NCBI GenBank assembly: GCA_023229175.1
Contig: JALNZV010000004.1
Span: 62,001 to 126,000, forward strand
Direction of reading: 5' to 3'
DNA length: 64,000 bases
DNA from: Tissierellaceae bacterium
GTDB lineage: Bacteria; Bacillota; Clostridia; Tissierellales; Tissierellaceae
Positions 46,353-55,773 of this stretch are shown in pieces. Positions within the stretch are counted from its first letter, which is position 1. Each line of letters begins with the position of its first letter. A program made the translations under genes and the position numbers. The notes below the pieces were generated by a model. That model did not search any database and was not told the DNA's origin. It was given only the letters and a program-made list of their open reading frames with translations.

Positions 46353-48344
46353 ATGGATTTAGATATTAGCCAATATATAAACATATTCGTAGAAGAAGCT
46401 AAGGAACATCTACAAAATATGAATGAAGTACTCCTTGAATTGGAAAAAAGTCCATCGAATTTGGGTTATGTAAATGAGATTTTTAGAGTTGCCCATACAA
46501 TAAAGGGAATGTCTGGCACCATGGGATTTCAAAATATGGCAAACCTAACTCATGAAATGGAAAATGTTTTACAAGCCGCAAGAAGTAGTGAAATATCAAT
46601 ATCCGGTGAGATAATAGACATCTTATTTGAATGTTTTGATGCACTGGATACCTCAGTAAATCATATTGTAGATTTTGGTGAAGAGGATAATAATACACAT
46701 AAACCTTTAATCAATCGACTTTCTGAGCTTTTGGTTGAGAACAAAGAAGTGCCCAATAACCGAAATTCAAATAAGGAAATTAAGATGGACCAATATTTAA
46801 TAAACGCTCTCCATCTGGCAAGAAATAAGGGATTAAATGCATATACTATAGAATTTACTCTTAACGAGTCTTGTATGCTTAAATCTGCTAGGGCCTTTAT
46901 TATATTCAACACTTTAGAAACTTTTGGCGATGTGATTTATTCAAATCCTCCCACAGAAGATATAGAAGATGAAAAATTTGATTTAGAGTTTTCAGTAGTT
47001 TTAATTAGTGAATATGACAGGGAAGAGATCCTTAAGGAATTAAATCAAATTTCAGAAGTTGATAATATAAATTTATCCTATATTGAATCAATTGATGGTT
47101 TTCCAGAAGACGATGTACATCTTGAGACCATTGAAAACTTTGATAAATCAAGTACTGAAGAAACTAAAAGCGATAGACCAGCCCAAAGCAATCTGGGTAA
47201 AATTGGAAAAACTGTTAGGGTTGATATTGACAGGCTAGATAATCTTATGAACTTAGTAAGTGAACTTATAATAATTAAAACTAGGATGGATGATTTAAGC
47301 GAAAAATCGACCGGCGAGAATATGACTGAGGCAATCGAATATTTAGAAAGAATTACAACGAATTTACACGATGCCGTAATGAAAGTAAGAATGGTTCCAA
47401 TAGAAAGAGTGTTTAATAGATTCCCAAGATTAGTCAGGGATTTATCAAAAGAATTAAGCAAGGAAATAGATTTGCAAATGAGCGGAGAGGAGACAGAAGT
47501 CGATAGGACTGTTATAGATGAAATAGGAGACCCCTTGATACATCTAATTAGGAACTCCATAGACCACGGAATTGAGCTGCCAGCTGATAGACTGAAGGTA
47601 GGGAAACCAGAGAAAGGAACAGTAATTCTAAAATCATACCCTGATGGGAACAATGTGGTGATAGAAGTTGAAGATGATGGGAGAGGAATAGAAAGAGAAC
47701 GTATTTTGAAAAAGGCCATTGAAAAAGGATTAATCGACGATAGAGAGTCGGAAAACCTGTCCCTTGAAGACACCATTAACCTGATGTTTTTACCAGGCTT
47801 TAGTACATCTGAAATAGTGTCAGATGTTTCTGGTAGAGGAGTTGGGCTAGATGTCGTAAAGAGCAAAATAGAGTCAATCAACGGAAGCATTGAAGTACAG
47901 AGCATAAAAGACAAAGGAACAAAGTTTATAATTCGAATTCCTTTGACTCTAGCTATAATACAAGCACTACTTATTAGGTTAAACGAAGAGATATATGCTA
48001 TTCCATTAAGTTCCGTTACAGAAATAATTAACATTTCAGAGGATATGATTAGGGATGTACAAGGGCAAGAAATAGTATTATACAGGGGAAATACCTTATC
48101 TATCCTTAGATTAAAAGACCTGTTAGACTTAGAAGAAGATAAGAACATTGAAGATTTTGTTGTAGTAGTCATAAACAAAGGAGACAAACAAGCTGGACTA
48201 ATAGTTGATAGCTTAATAGGTCAACAAGAAATAGTAATAAAAGGTCTCGGTAAATATCTAAATGGAACCAGGTACCTATCAGGTGCTACAATACTGGGTA
48301 ATGGAAATATATCATTAATATTAGATGTAAATTCTTTAATATAG
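46353..48344 (+). CDS. cheA: Chemotaxis histidine kinase CheA
   Basis: CheA is the receptor-coupled kinase phosphorylating CheY and CheB. The 663 residues show the P1 Hpt domain with phospho-accepting His48 in AHTIKGMSG and a P2 response-regulator-binding region near residues 145-245. The P3 dimer helices start at about 285. The P4 ATPase carries HLIRNSIDHGIE (N box), DDGRGI (G1), FLPGFSTSE and GRGVGLDVVK (G2). The P5 CheW-like domain follows from about 530. Confidence 0.97.
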   Translation: MDLDISQYINIFVEEAKEHLQNMNEVLLELEKSPSNLGYVNEIFRVAHTIKGMSGTMGFQNMANLTHEMENVLQAARSSEISISGEIIDILFECFDALDTSVNHIVDFGEEDNNTHKPLINRLSELLVENKEVPNNRNSNKEIKMDQYLINALHLARNKGLNAYTIEFTLNESCMLKSARAFIIFNTLETFGDVIYSNPPTEDIEDEKFDLEFSVVLISEYDREEILKELNQISEVDNINLSYIESIDGFPEDDVHLETIENFDKSSTEETKSDRPAQSNLGKIGKTVRVDIDRLDNLMNLVSELIIIKTRMDDLSEKSTGENMTEAIEYLERITTNLHDAVMKVRMVPIERVFNRFPRLVRDLSKELSKEIDLQMSGEETEVDRTVIDEIGDPLIHLIRNSIDHGIELPADRLKVGKPEKGTVILKSYPDGNNVVIEVEDDGRGIERERILKKAIEKGLIDDRESENLSLEDTINLMFLPGFSTSEIVSDVSGRGVGLDVVKSKIESINGSIEVQSIKDKGTKFIIRIPLTLAIIQALLIRLNEEIYAIPLSSVTEIINISEDMIRDVQGQEIVLYRGNTLSILRLKDLLDLEEDKNIEDFVVVVINKGDKQAGLIVDSLIGQQEIVIKGLGKYLNGTRYLSGATILGNGNISLILDVNSLI

Positions 48345-48354
48345 GAGGGATAAG

Positions 48355-48783
48355 ATGTCTTCTGCAATCGACAATAAATACGTTACTTTTAAACTGAATA
48401 AGGAATTTTATGGTTTTCCCATAGACAAGGTAATATCCATAGAGAGAATGCAAAAGTTTACTAGGATTCCCAATGGTCCTACTCACTTAAAAGGCGTGAT
48501 AAACCTTAGAGGAGAGGTAATACCTTTAATCGACCTTAGACAAAAGCTAGATATGGAACTAAAGGAAATAGACAACAATTCTCGTATAATTATTGTTACG
48601 GAGGACGATATTGTAGCTGGTTTAATCGTCGATTCTTCATCTGAGGTCATGGAAATTGACAGTGGCAATATCGACATAATGCCCACTACTGAAAATGATG
48701 ATGCTACTTGTGTATCGGGAATTGGCAAGATTGAAAATAGATTGATAATTTTATTGGAACTTTCGAAACTACTTGAAAATTAG
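48355..48783 (+). CDS. cheW: Chemotaxis coupling protein CheW
   Basis: CheW links CheA to chemoreceptors. The 142-residue protein is a single CheW-like beta domain with YVTFKLNKEFYGFPIDKV, IPNGPTHLKGVINLRGEVIP and a VDSSSEVMEI segment, all typical. Ten bases separate it from cheA, with an AGGAGGG site. Confidence 0.96.
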   Translation: MSSAIDNKYVTFKLNKEFYGFPIDKVISIERMQKFTRIPNGPTHLKGVINLRGEVIPLIDLRQKLDMELKEIDNNSRIIIVTEDDIVAGLIVDSSSEVMEIDSGNIDIMPTTENDDATCVSGIGKIENRLIILLELSKLLEN

Positions 48784-48792
48784 GGGTGCAAT

Positions 48793-49407
48793 ATGACTAT
48801 AAATGTTGATAATTTAAACAACTTTATGATAGATGTTCTAAAGGAATTAGGCAATATTGGAGCAGGGAATGCTGCTACAGCCTTAGCTAGCATGATATCT
48901 AAGAAGGTAGATATGAATGTTCCCAATGTACGAATATTGGAATTCAATAAAGTAGCTGAAATATTGGGTGGAGAAGAAAATTTAGTCGTAGGAATATACT
49001 TTGAGTTAACAGAAGACATTGTCGGGAATATGATGTTTGCACTAGATATGGATTCAGCTGTGAATTTAACAAACATTCTGTTTAACAGGAAAAAGGAAAG
49101 CCTTGATTTGGATGAAATGGACATATCGGCATTATCAGAAATAGGAAATATTATTGCATCTTCATATGCCAATTCTTTGTCTACCTTGACAGGATTAAAG
49201 ATTTTTATATCAATTCCCTCAATTTCCATAGATATGGCAGGGGCCATATTGAGTGTTCCCGCTATACAATACGGCCATGTGGCCGATCATGCATTAATGA
49301 TAGAAACCGTATTTGAAGAAGACCAAAATCTCGTATCTGGGAATTTATTTTTCCTGCCAAATTTAAAATCTTTTGAAAAAATACTAAAAGCATTAGGGGT
49401 AAATTAG
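48793..49407 (+). CDS. cheC: CheY-P phosphatase CheC
   Basis: CheC dephosphorylates CheY-P and binds CheD as part of the Gram-positive adaptation pathway. The 204-residue protein has both phosphatase motifs, ELGNIGAGNAATALASM near residue 18 and ALSEIGNIIASSYANSLS near residue 112, each with the conserved Glu and Asn. It is followed immediately by cheD, its partner. Confidence 0.95.
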   Translation: MTINVDNLNNFMIDVLKELGNIGAGNAATALASMISKKVDMNVPNVRILEFNKVAEILGGEENLVVGIYFELTEDIVGNMMFALDMDSAVNLTNILFNRKKESLDLDEMDISALSEIGNIIASSYANSLSTLTGLKIFISIPSISIDMAGAILSVPAIQYGHVADHALMIETVFEEDQNLVSGNLFFLPNLKSFEKILKALGVN

Positions 49408-49408
49408 A

Positions 49409-49897
49409 ATGAATATTGAAACTATAAAAGTGGGAATGGCAGATTTAAATGTTACAAAATCACCTAATAACTTAACAACCTTAGGGCTTGGTTCATGCGT
49501 AGGTATAACCTTGTATGATAAGATTAATAAAGTTGCTGGTTTAGCCCATATTATGTTACCATCCAGCAAGGAAATAAAAAATAATGACAATAAGGCAAAA
49601 TTTGCAGATACAGGTATCGAAGAATTGATACGGCAAATGATAGTTTTGGGTGCAAATAAAAGCAATTTAGTTGCCAAAATTGCGGGTGGTTCTCAAATGT
49701 TTAACTTTAATTCAAGTAATGATATGCTTAGAATTGGAGATAGAAACGTTGTAGCGACAAAGTCTAAATTAAAGGAACTAAATATTAGAATAATATCTGA
49801 AGACACAGGTGGAAATTTTGGAAGAACCATAGTGTTAGATTCATCAGACGGGTCGTTACACGTAAGAACAATTGGCCATGGAGAAAAAACAATATAG
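49409..49897 (+). CDS. cheD: Chemoreceptor glutamine deamidase CheD
   Basis: CheD deamidates receptor glutamines and is regulated by CheC. The 162-residue protein shows the catalytic cysteine in LGLGSCVGITLYD and the histidine in GLAHIMLP, followed by a conserved threonine/serine region (KIAGGSQMF). Only one base separates it from cheC. With CheC and FliY present, the organism has the three-part CheC/CheD/FliY adaptation set of Bacillus. Confidence 0.96.
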   Translation: MNIETIKVGMADLNVTKSPNNLTTLGLGSCVGITLYDKINKVAGLAHIMLPSSKEIKNNDNKAKFADTGIEELIRQMIVLGANKSNLVAKIAGGSQMFNFNSSNDMLRIGDRNVVATKSKLKELNIRIISEDTGGNFGRTIVLDSSDGSLHVRTIGHGEKTI

Positions 49898-49916
49898 TTT
49901 CCATGGGGGGATAAAT

Positions 49917-50663
49917 ATGGACATAGAATATATGTGGATTAAATATAAAGATACTAAAAGTAGGGAACTAAAGAACGAACTTATAGAACATTATATAGAC
50001 CTTGTTAAAATTGTTTCAGGTAGAATGTACAATTATTATGGCAGCAAGGTTGAATACGATGATTTAATGGGCTATGGTATCCTGGGGCTAATTGATAGTA
50101 TAGATAAATTTGATATAACAAAAAATATTAAATTTGAAACATATGCTCAGATTAGAATTAAGGGGGCAATTATAGATAGCATAAGGAAACTTGACTGGGT
50201 ACCAAGGTCTTTACGGAAGAAGTCGCGAGACGTACAAAACACTATTTATATGTTGGAAAACAAATTAGGCAGATCGCCAACAAATATGGAAATTTCAAAG
50301 GAGTTAAATATTTCATTAAAGGAATTGGAAATGCTTTTATCGGATATATCTACATTTAATGTATCATCCCTAGAAGAAGTTCTTTTTACGAAAGGTGAAT
50401 ATTTTGGAGATCTTAAAAATCACGAACACTCACCTGATGAAGTATATTTAAACAAAGAAGTTAAAGAAATTCTAGTAAATTCAATTGACAAATTATCACA
50501 AAATGAAAAGACTATAATCACTTTATATTACTACGAAGAATTAACATATAAAGAAATTGGTTATATTATGGATTTATCGGAATCTAGGATTTCGCAAGTA
50601 CATAGCAAAGCCATCTTAAAAATGAAAAACCATTTAAAAACCCAAGGTATAGATGGGAGCTAA
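49917..50663 (+). CDS. sigD: Flagellar/motility sigma factor SigD (FliA, sigma-28)
   Basis: SigD directs late flagellar and chemotaxis gene transcription. The 248-residue protein has region 2 (LVKIVSGRMYNYYG...DDLMGYGILGLIDSIDKFD), the FETYAQIRIKGAIIDSIRKL segment with the DWVPRSLRKK motif, and region 4 (ELTYKEIGYIMDLSESRISQ). The frame is open back to 49872 in cheD; ATG at 49917 is chosen because GGGGGG (49905-49910) precedes it. It is near the end of the operon, as in B. subtilis, where gene position influences SigD level. No anti-sigma flgM is nearby. Confidence 0.96.
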   Translation: MDIEYMWIKYKDTKSRELKNELIEHYIDLVKIVSGRMYNYYGSKVEYDDLMGYGILGLIDSIDKFDITKNIKFETYAQIRIKGAIIDSIRKLDWVPRSLRKKSRDVQNTIYMLENKLGRSPTNMEISKELNISLKELEMLLSDISTFNVSSLEEVLFTKGEYFGDLKNHEHSPDEVYLNKEVKEILVNSIDKLSQNEKTIITLYYYEELTYKEIGYIMDLSESRISQVHSKAILKMKNHLKTQGIDGS

Positions 50664-50675
50664 TAGGAGGTAAAT

Positions 50676-52070
50676 ATGTACAAAATCGGTCAAAATATTA
50701 TACTAGACATTAGCAGGGACGGCCTAAATGGTTACATAACTATAAAGAGCAAAGATGAAGATAAAGATAAAGAAACATTAGATTGTACCCTTGAAAAAGA
50801 TAGTATATTAAGAGAAATTCAAAGCTACTTTTCATATGGATTAGATTTAGAATTAGTCCTGAGAATTTTAGAATGTAACACCTATGACGAAAAGACGCAA
50901 ATTGCCTGGGGCAAAGCCCCAATTTCAGGAAAAGATGGAACCATTAAATATTTCTTTGAAATGAATAAACCTATGCTGCCAAAATTAAGAGATGATGGAA
51001 CCGTTGACTATAAAGAATTAGACTCTATTAATGTCGTTAAAAAAGACGATGTGTTGGCGGAAATTATTCCACCTGAAGAAGGAGTTGATGGAATAAAAGT
51101 CAATGGTGATCCAATTCCCCATGTTAAAGGGAAGACCCCTAGATTTTCTTATGGCAAAAATACATTTGTGTCGTCAGACGGTAGATTACTATCATCAACT
51201 ATTGACGGATTAGTTGAATTCAGTAATGGTAAAATTAGTGTCTCGGAAATACTAGTACTGGAATATATAAATAATGCCACAGGGAATATAGATTTTACAG
51301 GAAATGTAATCATAAATAAGGACATATTGAATGGTTTTAGTTTAACCACAACCGGTTCTGTTGAAATAAAAGGTGCTGTAGAGGGTGGAAATATAAAATG
51401 CAATGGAGATGTTTTAGTAAGGCAAGGTATTCAAGGGTATAATAAGCTTACAGTCAATAGCAATGGAAATTTGTCGACAAAGTTTATTGAAAATTCTATT
51501 ATTACAGTTAGCGGGAATATTGCAGCTGAGGCAATTATGCATAGCGACGTATCTTCAAAATCAAATATTTTAGTAATTGGTAGAAAAGGTCTTATAGTTG
51601 GTGGAATATGTAGAGCAAAATTTGAAATTAGAGCGAAAATCATAGGTTCTTCTATGGCAACCACAACAGTTTTAGAAGTTGGTATAGACCCAGAATTAAA
51701 GCAGCGAACCAACGAACTTGAAGAACAGATTAAGGTTAAGAAAGGCAACATCGATAGAATAGAGCAATCACTTAAAGTATTAGAATTTTTAAAAAGAACT
51801 GGTAGATTAGATGGAAAAAAATTGGAGCTTTATTCTGATTTGACAAAGGTAAATATTCAATTAGATGCTGAAATCATAAAGATGGAGAAAGAACTGTTAA
51901 ATGTCACTGAAAAGATAGGGAATATGGCCAGGGGGCAAATAAAAGTCTCCGATACTATATATCCTGGTGTCAAGATTGTCATTGGAAATAGTTTTATGTA
52001 TATAAGAGATGAAATGAAAAGATGTACATTTTATGAAGACGGTGGGGATATTAGGGTAGGTCCATATTAA
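50676..52070 (+). CDS. FapA family protein (DUF342)
   Basis: This 464-residue protein belongs to the large DUF342/FapA family. It has an N-terminal domain, a central beta-helix-like domain with polymer-binding-type repeats (TGNIDFTGNVIINKDILNG, GSVEIKGAVEGGNIKCNGDV, GNIAAEAIMHSDVSS) and a coiled coil near residues 330-415. The family is often encoded after sigD in clostridial motility operons, but its function is undefined. AGGAGG precedes the ATG. Confidence 0.85.
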   Translation: MYKIGQNIILDISRDGLNGYITIKSKDEDKDKETLDCTLEKDSILREIQSYFSYGLDLELVLRILECNTYDEKTQIAWGKAPISGKDGTIKYFFEMNKPMLPKLRDDGTVDYKELDSINVVKKDDVLAEIIPPEEGVDGIKVNGDPIPHVKGKTPRFSYGKNTFVSSDGRLLSSTIDGLVEFSNGKISVSEILVLEYINNATGNIDFTGNVIINKDILNGFSLTTTGSVEIKGAVEGGNIKCNGDVLVRQGIQGYNKLTVNSNGNLSTKFIENSIITVSGNIAAEAIMHSDVSSKSNILVIGRKGLIVGGICRAKFEIRAKIIGSSMATTTVLEVGIDPELKQRTNELEEQIKVKKGNIDRIEQSLKVLEFLKRTGRLDGKKLELYSDLTKVNIQLDAEIIKMEKELLNVTEKIGNMARGQIKVSDTIYPGVKIVIGNSFMYIRDEMKRCTFYEDGGDIRVGPY

Positions 52071-52081
52071 GGGGTGATTCG

Positions 52082-52408
52082 GTGTCTATAAAACCAATTG
52101 ATTATAATGTTATGCTCCCAAAGACACAGGAAATATCTAGTATCAAACACGTAGAAAGTGAAAAACATAGAAATGTAGTGGAGAGTACTGTTGTACAGCA
52201 TGAAAGAGATATTGATAGAAATAAAAAGAGAGTAATAGATTTAGAAAAAAGTAGCGAACCAAAAATTAAAAGAGAAGATGGACAGAAAAATCAAAATATG
52301 TCAAGTAACAAAAAGAAAAAGAAAGATAAAAGAAAGAAAAAAGATGAAGAGACAGACAGTAACAAGGGTTCAAGTAATGTTGGCAACAATATTGATATTC
52401 ATATATAA
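52082..52408 (+). CDS. Small lysine-rich protein of the motility operon
   Basis: I do not recognise a named family with confidence. The 108-residue product starts MSIKPIDYNVMLPKTQEISS, a type of N-terminus seen in small proteins after fapA-like genes in Firmicutes. It continues with charged helix and ends in a very lysine-rich run (about residues 75-95) and a polar tail. It has no membrane segment. GTG start at 52082 after a GGGGTGATT site. It is probably a real gene given tight spacing on both sides. Role unknown. Confidence 0.65.
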   Translation: MSIKPIDYNVMLPKTQEISSIKHVESEKHRNVVESTVVQHERDIDRNKKRVIDLEKSSEPKIKREDGQKNQNMSSNKKKKKDKRKKKDEETDSNKGSSNVGNNIDIHI

Positions 52409-52427
52409 TATATAGTTGAGGTGTAAA

Positions 52428-52871
52428 ATGTTAATAATAATTTTTAATGCTATGGGGTTAATTCTAATTATATTTTCATTATTTGTTATAGCTAAAGACT
52501 TTAAAAAAGATAATGAGAAATCCAAAGATTTAAATAGGATAGAAAATGATGTAAAAGAATACTACAAGTTAACGGAAGAAATCGTAGAAACTTTTGATCA
52601 GATTATAGATAATAAATTAGAATTAATCAATCATGGGCAAACCTCTAACGTTGGTGTTGTGCAAAAACCTCAAAATGAAATAACATATAGCGAAGGCGAT
52701 GACAATTTAGAATTGCATAATAGCGAAAATCCAGACAAAGAATATATAAATCAAATTATTAATCTGCGTTCTATTGGATTAACGAGAGAAGAAATAGCAA
52801 GAAAGTTAAATAAAGGGATTCGAGAAGTAGATATTATACTAAAGATTTACAACAACAAAAATAAAAGTTAA
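52428..52871 (+). CDS. SwrB-like single-pass membrane protein
   Basis: The protein (147 residues) has one N-terminal membrane helix (residues 1-22), an acidic middle part, and a C-terminal helix-turn-helix-like segment, NLRSIGLTREEIARKLNKGI followed by REVDIILKIY. This layout and the position between sigD and rpsB match B. subtilis SwrB, which promotes assembly and activation of the export apparatus for swarming. ATG at 52428 is preferred over TTG at 52416 because GAGGTG sits just before it. Sequence identity is inferred only from layout. Confidence 0.65.
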   Translation: MLIIIFNAMGLILIIFSLFVIAKDFKKDNEKSKDLNRIENDVKEYYKLTEEIVETFDQIIDNKLELINHGQTSNVGVVQKPQNEITYSEGDDNLELHNSENPDKEYINQIINLRSIGLTREEIARKLNKGIREVDIILKIYNNKNKS

Positions 52872-52877
52872 AAATGA

Positions 52878-52906
52878 TTGATTTGGTAAAAGTCTTATGT
52901 TATACT
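52878..52906 (+). promoter_or_regulatory. Sigma-A-type promoter of rpsB-tsf
   Basis: TTGATT (52878-52883) and TATACT (52901-52906) are separated by 17 bases, just after the end of the motility operon. It gives ribosomal genes their own start and a leader of about 90 bases. Confidence 0.65.
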
Positions 52907-52923
52907 ACTATAGTGATTACACA

Positions 52924-52979
52924 CATTCCTCGATATTTAAGGTAGTGCCGGAAGGTTCCTTAAATATATGAAGGGAATG
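52924..52979 (+). promoter_or_regulatory. Structured leader of rpsB
   Basis: A perfect 10-bp helix (52933-52942 with 52958-52967) encloses a 15-base loop. It is closed by an outer helix CATTCC (52924-52929) with GGAATG (52974-52979). No T-tract follows. The two-helix structure, just upstream of the ribosome binding site, suggests a protein-binding autoregulatory leader for bacterial S2. This is inferred from position and folding. Confidence 0.5.
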
Positions 52980-53004
52980 GAGGAAAAACTCGGAGGTGAA
53001 GATA

Positions 53005-53715
53005 ATGTCAGTAATTACAATGAAAGGATTATTGGAAGCAGGTGTCCATTTTGGCCATCAAACTAGAAGATGGAATCCTAAAATGGCAGAATACATCTTT
53101 ACTGAAAGAAATGGCATTTACATTATCGATTTACAGAAGACTGTAAAGAAGGTAGAAGAAGCTTATAACTTCGTAAGAGATGTTGTTTTAGAAGGTGGAG
53201 AAGTTCTGTTTGTAGGGACAAAGAAGCAAGCCCAAGAGGCCATAGAGACTGAGGCTAAAAGAAGCAACATGCACTATGTCAACCAGAGATGGTTAGGGGG
53301 AATGCTTACAAACTATAATACAATCAGAAGAAGAGTAGACAGACTCCATGAGTTAGTTAAAATGGAGGAAGACGGTGTATTCGATTTGCTTCCTAAAAAA
53401 GAGGTTATAAAATTAAGACATGAAGCTGAAAGATTGGAAAAGTTTTTAGGCGGAATAAAAAACATGAATAGAATCCCAGATGTTTTATTCGTAGTAGATC
53501 CAAGAAAAGAGAGAATTGCTGTTAAAGAAGCAAAGATTCTTGGTATCCCAGTGGTAGCTATAGTCGATACTAATTGCGATCCTGATGAGATTGATTACGT
53601 TATACCTGGAAATGATGATGCCATAAGAGCTGTTAAACTATTGACAGAAACCATGGCAAATGCAGTATTAGAAGGTAAACAAGGCGAACAAATTGATGAT
53701 ATAGAAGAAGAATAG
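53005..53715 (+). CDS. rpsB: 30S ribosomal protein uS2
   Basis: This is a 236-residue small-subunit protein binding late in 30S assembly. Signatures are [36 protein letters not shown] and [29 protein letters not shown]. The frame opens at 52996, but ATG at 53005 follows GGAGGTGA (52992-52999) and gives the conserved start. It is followed by tsf, as in nearly all bacteria. Confidence 0.98.
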   Translation: MSVITMKGLLEAGVHFGHQTRRWNPKMAEYIFTERNGIYIIDLQKTVKKVEEAYNFVRDVVLEGGEVLFVGTKKQAQEAIETEAKRSNMHYVNQRWLGGMLTNYNTIRRRVDRLHELVKMEEDGVFDLLPKKEVIKLRHEAERLEKFLGGIKNMNRIPDVLFVVDPRKERIAVKEAKILGIPVVAIVDTNCDPDEIDYVIPGNDDAIRAVKLLTETMANAVLEGKQGEQIDDIEEE

Positions 53716-53723
53716 TATAAAAG

Positions 53724-53766
53724 GGTAAGGGTTTGTAAGGATAATTCCTCTGCTCTTACCATTTTT
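53724..53766 (+). terminator. Terminator-like hairpin between rpsB and tsf
   Basis: GGTAAG (53724-53729) pairs with CTTACC (53755-53760). A second short stem inside pairs 53738-53741 with 53746-53749, and the structure is followed by ATTTTT. It is probably a partial terminator that adjusts the rpsB to tsf ratio. Confidence 0.5.
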
Positions 53767-53786
53767 AACAATATAGGAGGGATAAT

Positions 53787-54434
53787 ATGAGCATAAGTGC
53801 TTCAACGGTAAAGGAGTTAAGGGAAAGAACTGGGGCAGGTATGATGGACTGTAAAAATGCTTTAGTTGAGACAGGTGGAGATATTGAAAAAGCTGTTGAT
53901 TATTTAAGAGAAAAAGGCTTATCAAAAGCTGCTAAAAAAGCTGGAAGAGTAGCTGCAGAAGGTCTTGTAGATTCATATATCCATGGGGGAAGGATTGGCG
54001 TTTTAATAGAAGTGAATTCAGAGACTGATTTTGTTGCAAAAAATGAAGAATTTAAGCAATTTGTTAGGGATTTAGCTATGCAGGTTGCAGCGGCAAATCC
54101 TAAATACGTATCTAGAGAAGATGTCAGTGAAGAAGAAGTCAACAGGGAAAAGGAAATTTTGACACATCAAGCGATAAATGAGGGAAAACCAGAGCACATT
54201 GCAGCAAAAATAGTTGAAGGTAGAATAGAAAAGTATTTTGAACAAATCTGTCTTTTAGATCAAAACTTTATTAAAGATCCAGACATTAAAATTAAGGATT
54301 TACTTAATGAAAAAATCAGTAAAATTGGCGAAAATATTAAAATAAGAAGGTTCGTAAGGTTTGAAGTTGGTGAAGGAATCGAGAAAAAAGAAGAAGACTT
54401 CGCTGAAGAAGTCGCAAAACAAATAGGTATATAA
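53787..54434 (+). CDS. tsf: Elongation factor Ts (short form)
   Basis: EF-Ts exchanges GDP for GTP on EF-Tu. The 215-residue protein has the N-terminal UBA-like region ([21 protein letters not shown]) and the core domain with [21 protein letters not shown]. It then goes quickly to the end, without the second core subdomain of the longer proteins (about 280-300 residues in E. coli and B. subtilis). Shorter EF-Ts forms of this kind are known in several lineages. AGGAGGG precedes the ATG. Confidence 0.96.
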   Translation: MSISASTVKELRERTGAGMMDCKNALVETGGDIEKAVDYLREKGLSKAAKKAGRVAAEGLVDSYIHGGRIGVLIEVNSETDFVAKNEEFKQFVRDLAMQVAAANPKYVSREDVSEEEVNREKEILTHQAINEGKPEHIAAKIVEGRIEKYFEQICLLDQNFIKDPDIKIKDLLNEKISKIGENIKIRRFVRFEVGEGIEKKEEDFAEEVAKQIGI

Positions 54435-54436
54435 CT

Positions 54437-54465
54437 AAATGGAGAACATACCTTGTTCTCCATTT
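54437..54465 (+). other. Stem-loop between tsf and pyrH
   Basis: A perfect 12-bp stem (54437-54448 with 54454-54465) with a five-base loop starts two bases after the tsf stop. Only three T residues fall at its end, so it may be a weak terminator or an mRNA-stabilising element. Confidence 0.6.
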
Positions 54466-54498
54466 AAGCACTAATATTTAATTGTGGGAGTGAAGCGA

Positions 54499-55212
54499 GT
54501 GGAGCCGGCTTATAAGAGAATCGTTTTAAAAATAAGTGGAGAATCATTAGCAGGGTCAAAGGGTAATGGAATAGATATCGATACCCTAAATCTTATTTCT
54601 TCTCAAGTTCAAGAGCTACATAAATTAGGTATTCAAATCTCCATAGTTGTAGGAGGAGGCAATTTTTGGAGAGGAAAATCTGCTAAAGAAATAGATAGAA
54701 CTACATCTGACTATATAGGGATGCTTGGAACTGTAATGAATGCATTGGCATTACAGGACTCTTTAGAAAAACTAAGTGTGGATACTAGGGTTCAATCGGC
54801 CATAGATATGAGACAAATTGCCGAGCCATATATAAGGAGAAGGGCTATACGACACCTCGAAAAGGGTAGGGTCGTGATTTTTGCTGCAGGCACAGGCAAT
54901 CCATATTTTTCAACAGATACTACTGCTGCTTTAAGAGCTGCAGAGGTTGAGGCGGAAGTTATATTACTGGCAAAAAAAGGCGTTGATGGAGTATATGATT
55001 CTGACCCAAAAATCAACAATCAAGCAAAGAAATTTGACACATTAAAACACATTGATATAATTAGTTTAGGCTTAGGAGTTATGGATTCAACTGCAACATC
55101 ACTTTGTATGGACAATAATATTCCCCTGATTGTATTTGGAATAGATAAACCTGGCAACATTTTGGATGTTGTCATGGGTAAAAAAATAGGAACACAAGTA
55201 AAGGAGGATTAA
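54499..55212 (+). CDS. pyrH: UMP kinase PyrH
   Basis: PyrH phosphorylates UMP to UDP for RNA, cell wall and DNA precursor synthesis, with allosteric control by GTP and UTP. The 237-residue amino acid kinase-fold protein shows [43 protein letters not shown] and [12 protein letters not shown]. Three in-frame GTG codons exist (54484, 54490, 54499). The last is chosen because GGGAGTGA then lies at five-base spacing and [11 protein letters not shown] matches the family start. Confidence 0.97.
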   Translation: MEPAYKRIVLKISGESLAGSKGNGIDIDTLNLISSQVQELHKLGIQISIVVGGGNFWRGKSAKEIDRTTSDYIGMLGTVMNALALQDSLEKLSVDTRVQSAIDMRQIAEPYIRRRAIRHLEKGRVVIFAAGTGNPYFSTDTTAALRAAEVEAEVILLAKKGVDGVYDSDPKINNQAKKFDTLKHIDIISLGLGVMDSTATSLCMDNNIPLIVFGIDKPGNILDVVMGKKIGTQVKED

Positions 55213-55214
55213 TT

Positions 55215-55772
55215 ATGTATACTAGTCTTTATAAAGAAGCAGAAGAAAAGATGAGTAAGACTGTTTCAGTCTACAGAGAGGAATTGCAAAGCATTCGAGC
55301 TGGAAGAGCAAACCCTGCATTATTGGACAAAATTAGCGTAGATTATTATGGACAAATTACTCCATTGAAACAAGTCGGAAGTGTTTCAGCACCGGAACCA
55401 AGATTATTAGTTATTCAACCTTGGGATGCAAATCTTATACCTGTGATTGAAAAAGAAATTTTAAAATCAGATTTAGGCTTAAATCCCTCAAATGATGGTA
55501 AACTCATAAGACTAATAATACCAGTTTTAACCGAAGAGAGAAGAAAAGAATTGGCTAGAATTGTTAAAAAGAATGGCGAGAATTCGAAAGTTGCCATAAG
55601 AAATATTAGAAGAGACCTAAATGAAAGATTGAAGAAGATGGAAAAAGATAAGGATATCAGCGAAGATGATAAAAGGTTAGCAGAAGATGAAATTCAGAAG
55701 ATTACAGATAAATTTATTAATGAAATCGATACAGTGACAAAAAATAAAGAAGATGAATTAATGGAAATATAG
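55215..55772 (+). CDS. frr: Ribosome recycling factor
   Basis: RRF splits post-termination ribosomes together with EF-G. The 185-residue protein has the typical stretches LQSIRAGRANPALLDKI, VDYYGQITPLKQVGSVS and VAIRNIRRDLNERLKKMEKD. An AGGAGG site overlaps the end of pyrH. A strong terminator follows, so pyrH-frr probably ends a transcription unit. Confidence 0.98.
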   Translation: MYTSLYKEAEEKMSKTVSVYREELQSIRAGRANPALLDKISVDYYGQITPLKQVGSVSAPEPRLLVIQPWDANLIPVIEKEILKSDLGLNPSNDGKLIRLIIPVLTEERRKELARIVKKNGENSKVAIRNIRRDLNERLKKMEKDKDISEDDKRLAEDEIQKITDKFINEIDTVTKNKEDELMEI

Positions 55773-55773
55773 T

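Noticed and set aside
47078..48187. Long reverse-strand open frame (369 codons) opposite cheA
   Set aside because: It is a shadow of cheA: serine/leucine-rich translation, no ribosome binding site, and the + strand is fully explained.
52300..52350. Purine-rich low-complexity run suggesting assembly error or repeat
   Set aside because: The reading frame continues cleanly through it and encodes the lysine-rich tail of a plausible protein.
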